Part shown: one piece after another, positions 7,045 to 8,908 of the stretch
Position numbering within the stretch: the first letter of the stretch is position 1
Layout: each line of letters begins with the position of its first letter
From: Cyanobacteria bacterium UBA1221
GTDB taxonomy: Bacteria > Cyanobacteriota > Vampirovibrionia > Gastranaerophilales > Gastranaerophilaceae
Direction: 5' to 3'
Assembly: GCA_002309425.1 (NCBI GenBank)
Contig: DBXD01000073.1
Coordinates: 1 to 8,908, forward strand
Length of the DNA stretch: 8,908 bases
Translations under genes and position numbers: made by a program
The notes under the pieces: generated by a model
The model's input: the letters and a program-made list of their open reading frames with translations, nothing else
Told to the model about the DNA's origin: nothing
Database searches by the model: none

Positions 7045-7116
7045 AAGGCATTAAATTGAATTGTAGGGCTGGCATGTCCTGGCACAAAAAATGTACCGTG
7101 GCAACATCGTATTCAG

Positions 7117-7148
7117 GACGTTAAGACGTTATGACTATAAGACGTTAA
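7117..7148 (+). repeat. Octamer array, left arm (4 copies of GACGTTAA type)
   Basis: Four contiguous 8-bp units: GACGTTAA, GACGTTAT, GACTATAA, GACGTTAA. The period is exact with no indels. The array is non-coding. A matching array in the opposite orientation lies 68 bp to the right. Confidence 0.85.
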
Positions 7149-7216
7149 GTTCTTTTCGTAATTTTATTTAATTCAAGATTTATAAGATTTTAATTGACCT
7201 GTTTTTTGATATGGAC

Positions 7217-7248
7217 CTATCGTCTTATCGTCTTTTCGTCCTATCGTC
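7217..7248 (-). repeat. Octamer array, right arm (4 inverted copies of GACGATAG type)
   Basis: Four contiguous 8-bp units that on the minus strand read GACGATAG, GACGAAAA, GACGATAA, GACGATAG. It is exactly as long as the left arm (32 bp). Aligned against the left arm unit by unit, 24 of 32 positions match, so the two arms form an imperfect inverted repeat with consensus GACGWTAA. Confidence 0.85.
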
Positions 7249-7309
7249 TTTTGGGAGCGTTTTAATTTTCCAATCCCATGGATTTCTCCCTTTTCACTTA
7301 TATTCGTGA

Positions 7310-7315
7310 TAGAAT
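7310..7315 (+). promoter_or_regulatory. Probable -10 element of dxr, predicted leaderless
   Basis: TAGAAT at 7310-7315 ends 6 bp before the dxr ATG, the same geometry as at the GNAT-like gene. No Shine-Dalgarno sequence is present in the AT-rich bases before the ATG. There is no clear -35 at 16-18 bp, so the promoter call is weaker than that at 5045-5073. Confidence 0.45.
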
Positions 7316-7321
7316 TATTTT

Positions 7322-8455
7322 ATGAGTGAGAAGAGAAAAATAAGCATAATAGGTTCGACGGGTTCAATAGGAACTCAGGCGTTAGAGGTTATTGAAAAAC
7401 TCCGGGACAAGTTTGAGATAATTGCACTTGCGGGCGGAAATAACACGGAACTTTTAAAGTCTCAGGCGGAAAAATTCAGACCAAAATATATTTATTCGCT
7501 GAAACCGATTTCTGTTGACGGAGTGAAAACTCTATCAGGTCTGGATGAAATTGCAGAGAATACGGAAAATGATATTATTCTTGTTGCATGTTCGGGTAAA
7601 ATCGGTTTGAAACCTACCTTAAAAGCTATCGAAAACGGTATTGATATTGCGTTAGCCAACAAGGAAACTCTTGTTATGGCTGGCGATATAGTGATGAAAA
7701 AGGCAAAAGAACTCGGGGTAAATATAATTCCGGTTGACAGCGAACATTGTGCAATACACCAGTGTATAAAAGATATTTCTCAGGTTGATAAACTGATTAT
7801 AACCGCAAGCGGCGGACCGTTTCTGAATAAATCTCTTGAAGATATAAAAAACGCAACTGTTGAAGAAACTTTGAAACACCCCAGATGGAATATGGGCAGA
7901 AAAATTACCGTTGACAGTGCAACTTTAATGAACAAAGGTTTGGAAATTATTGAGGCTCATCACCTGTTCGGGTTTGACTATGATGATATTGAGGTCGTTG
8001 TTCACCCGCAGAGTATTGTTCATTCGGCAATAGAATATGTTGACGGAAGTGTGATTGCGCAATTAGGTATTCCGAGTATGCATATCCCTATTCAGTATGC
8101 GATAACTTATCCTGAAAGGTTTGAGGGGATTAAATCAAAAAGCTTTAGTTTTGCTGATATTGCAAGATTGGATTTTGAGAAGCCTGATTTTGATAAATTC
8201 CCTGCGGTTAAATTAGCATATAAAGCGGGAAAAATGGGCGGTACTGCAACGGCTTGTCTAAATGCTGCAAATGAGGAAGCCGTCTTTGCTTTTCTGAACG
8301 GAAAGATTAAGTTGTACCAAATTTATGAGATTACAAAGCATATTTTTGACGAACATGAATTAATCCAAAAGCCTTCAATAGAGGAAATATTTGCTACTGA
8401 TGAGATAACAAGAGCCAAAACAAAGGATTACATATATTCTTTTGTAACGGTGTAG
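7322..8455 (+). CDS. dxr: 1-deoxy-D-xylulose 5-phosphate reductoisomerase
   Basis: A 377-residue cytoplasmic enzyme of the MEP pathway: it rearranges and reduces 1-deoxy-D-xylulose 5-phosphate to 2-C-methyl-D-erythritol 4-phosphate with NADPH and a divalent metal, the committed step to isopentenyl diphosphate. The NADPH loop GSTGSIG is at 11-17, ANKET at 112-116. Metal ligands are D139 and E141 (VDSEH) and E208 (MNKGLE). Substrate phosphate-binding residues S163 (ASGGPF), S199, N204 and K205 are present, as is the flexible loop HPRWNMG (186-192, with W189). The C-terminal ACLNAANEEAVFAFL is also typical. Length is close to the usual 380-400, and the start lies directly before the first strand. 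C143 and H146 in the VDSEHCAIHQC block differ from the usual S/N and F. It is the target of fosmidomycin. It precedes a PlsC-like gene on the same strand, which has its own likely promoter. Confidence 0.97.
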   Translation: MSEKRKISIIGSTGSIGTQALEVIEKLRDKFEIIALAGGNNTELLKSQAEKFRPKYIYSLKPISVDGVKTLSGLDEIAENTENDIILVACSGKIGLKPTLKAIENGIDIALANKETLVMAGDIVMKKAKELGVNIIPVDSEHCAIHQCIKDISQVDKLIITASGGPFLNKSLEDIKNATVEETLKHPRWNMGRKITVDSATLMNKGLEIIEAHHLFGFDYDDIEVVVHPQSIVHSAIEYVDGSVIAQLGIPSMHIPIQYAITYPERFEGIKSKSFSFADIARLDFEKPDFDKFPAVKLAYKAGKMGGTATACLNAANEEAVFAFLNGKIKLYQIYEITKHIFDEHELIQKPSIEEIFATDEITRAKTKDYIYSFVTV

Positions 8456-8475
8456 ATTATTATCTTAATGATTAC

Positions 8476-8504
8476 TTGCATATAATATCTTGTTGTTGTA
8501 ATAT
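8476..8504 (+). promoter_or_regulatory. Likely promoter of the acyltransferase gene
   Basis: TTGCAT at 8476-8481 and TAATAT at 8499-8504 are separated by 17 bp. Transcription would begin near 8511, leaving about 65 nt of leader that contains a small GACT-TAGC-AGTC hairpin. A TATAAT at 8481-8486 is an alternative -10 but has no good -35. Confidence 0.5.
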
Positions 8505-8575
8505 TGTGTTACAGGATTATTATTTTACGAAGTTTTCTGACTTAGCAGTCGAATTCTGAGGGGTACGGATAAATT

Positions 8576-8908
8576 ATGAAGGTAGAAGAAAAGTTATATT
8601 CTGATGTTCCGCCGACAAAATTAAGAAATAAAGAGGAAAAATTTAAACCTGCAGAAACAAGCCGTTTCTGGCTCAGTATTGCAAGTCTGTTTTTCTTTAA
8701 TATGCTCCAGAACAGATTTTATGCTTTTCGTTATAAAGGTGCGGAAAATGTCGTAGAAAAAGGGGTTCCGACAATTTTGTATGCTCCTCATTGCAACTGG
8801 TGGGACGGCATTGTTTTTTACAACATTACTCACAGAATTTTTCATAAAGAAATCCGTATTATGATTGAGGAACTGAATAGATTCCCTATTCTAAGGCATG
8901 GCGGCGGG
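8576..8908 (+). CDS. PlsC-like lysophospholipid acyltransferase, 3' end missing
   Basis: The first 111 residues of a gene running off the window. H72-x4-D77 (HCNWWDG) is the catalytic HX4D motif of the glycerophosphate/lysophosphatidate acyltransferase family, which moves a fatty acyl group from acyl-ACP or acyl-CoA to a lipid acceptor at the inner membrane. Before it come a polar N-terminus (1-30), a hydrophobic amphipathic segment (31-44, FWLSIASLFFFNML) that could anchor the protein, and FRYKGAENV, the usual lead-in strand. After it, IMIEELNRFPILRHGGG matches the second conserved block. A TAA at 8570-8572 in frame excludes an earlier start. GAGGGG lies 12 nt before the ATG, longer than usual spacing. 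The acceptor (glycerophospholipid, ornithine lipid or other) cannot be told from this part. Confidence 0.85.
   Translation, partial: MKVEEKLYSDVPPTKLRNKEEKFKPAETSRFWLSIASLFFFNMLQNRFYAFRYKGAENVVEKGVPTILYAPHCNWWDGIVFYNITHRIFHKEIRIMIEELNRFPILRHGGG

Larger units (their letters stand above)
7045..7321. other. 277-bp intergenic region with repeat structure
   Basis: This gap between the small orphan gene and dxr has no supported gene. Its first part (7062-7116) is richer in G and C than the surroundings and has three TGGCA copies at 7070, 7080 and 7099. Its middle (7117-7248) is a pair of opposed octamer arrays around an AT-rich 68-bp spacer. Its end (7249-7321) holds the start-proximal -10 of dxr. 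Confidence 0.7.

Noticed and set aside
7117..7248. CRISPR array
   Set aside because: The repeat units are 8 bp and contiguous, with no unique spacers between them.
8621..8845. Minus-strand open frame over the acyltransferase
   Set aside because: The plus strand encodes a clear HX4D acyltransferase; the minus frame is a shadow.

Overview
The window is AT-rich bacterial DNA, most likely from a diderm related to the gut Gastranaerophilales (Melainabacteria/Vampirovibrionia). This is an inference from three things: an outer-membrane autotransporter barrel, a MEP-pathway gene (dxr), and a small orphan protein whose N-terminus carries the 'PAFKA'-type motif that I associate with many short hypothetical proteins of that group. 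No rRNA or other marker fixes the lineage.

Layout. Positions 1-2919 (+) hold the 3' part of a large autotransporter/adhesin gene whose start lies before the window: a repeat passenger, a long beta-rich middle, a C-terminal barrel and an unusual charged tail. It converges, with only 27 bp between stops, on a minus-strand pair of zinc-dependent medium-chain dehydrogenases (4979-3990 and 3987-2947; 2-bp gap). A short divergent promoter region (4980-5079) separates that operon from a tandem GNAT-like protein (5080-6066, +). Next come rpsT (ribosomal protein S20) with a structured leader and a strong intrinsic terminator, a short orphan gene (6607-7044), a 277-bp intergenic stretch with two opposed arrays of an 8-bp repeat, dxr (7322-8455), and the 5' part of a PlsC-like acyltransferase (8576-end).

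The genes do not form one pathway. The autotransporter is a surface module. The two dehydrogenases are a co-transcribed paralogous pair with differing predicted cofactor pockets, which suggests two linked oxidation/reduction steps on a polyol or sugar-like substrate. rpsT, dxr and the acyltransferase are housekeeping functions (translation, isoprenoid precursors, membrane lipid or lipid A-type acylation).

The most unusual non-coding structure is the pair of inverted octamer arrays at 7117-7248. Other points of interest are two genes that appear to be transcribed as leaderless mRNAs (5080 and 7322), the two-hairpin leader of rpsT, and the soluble tail after the autotransporter barrel. I did not find a clearly new multi-gene defence or mobile system here.
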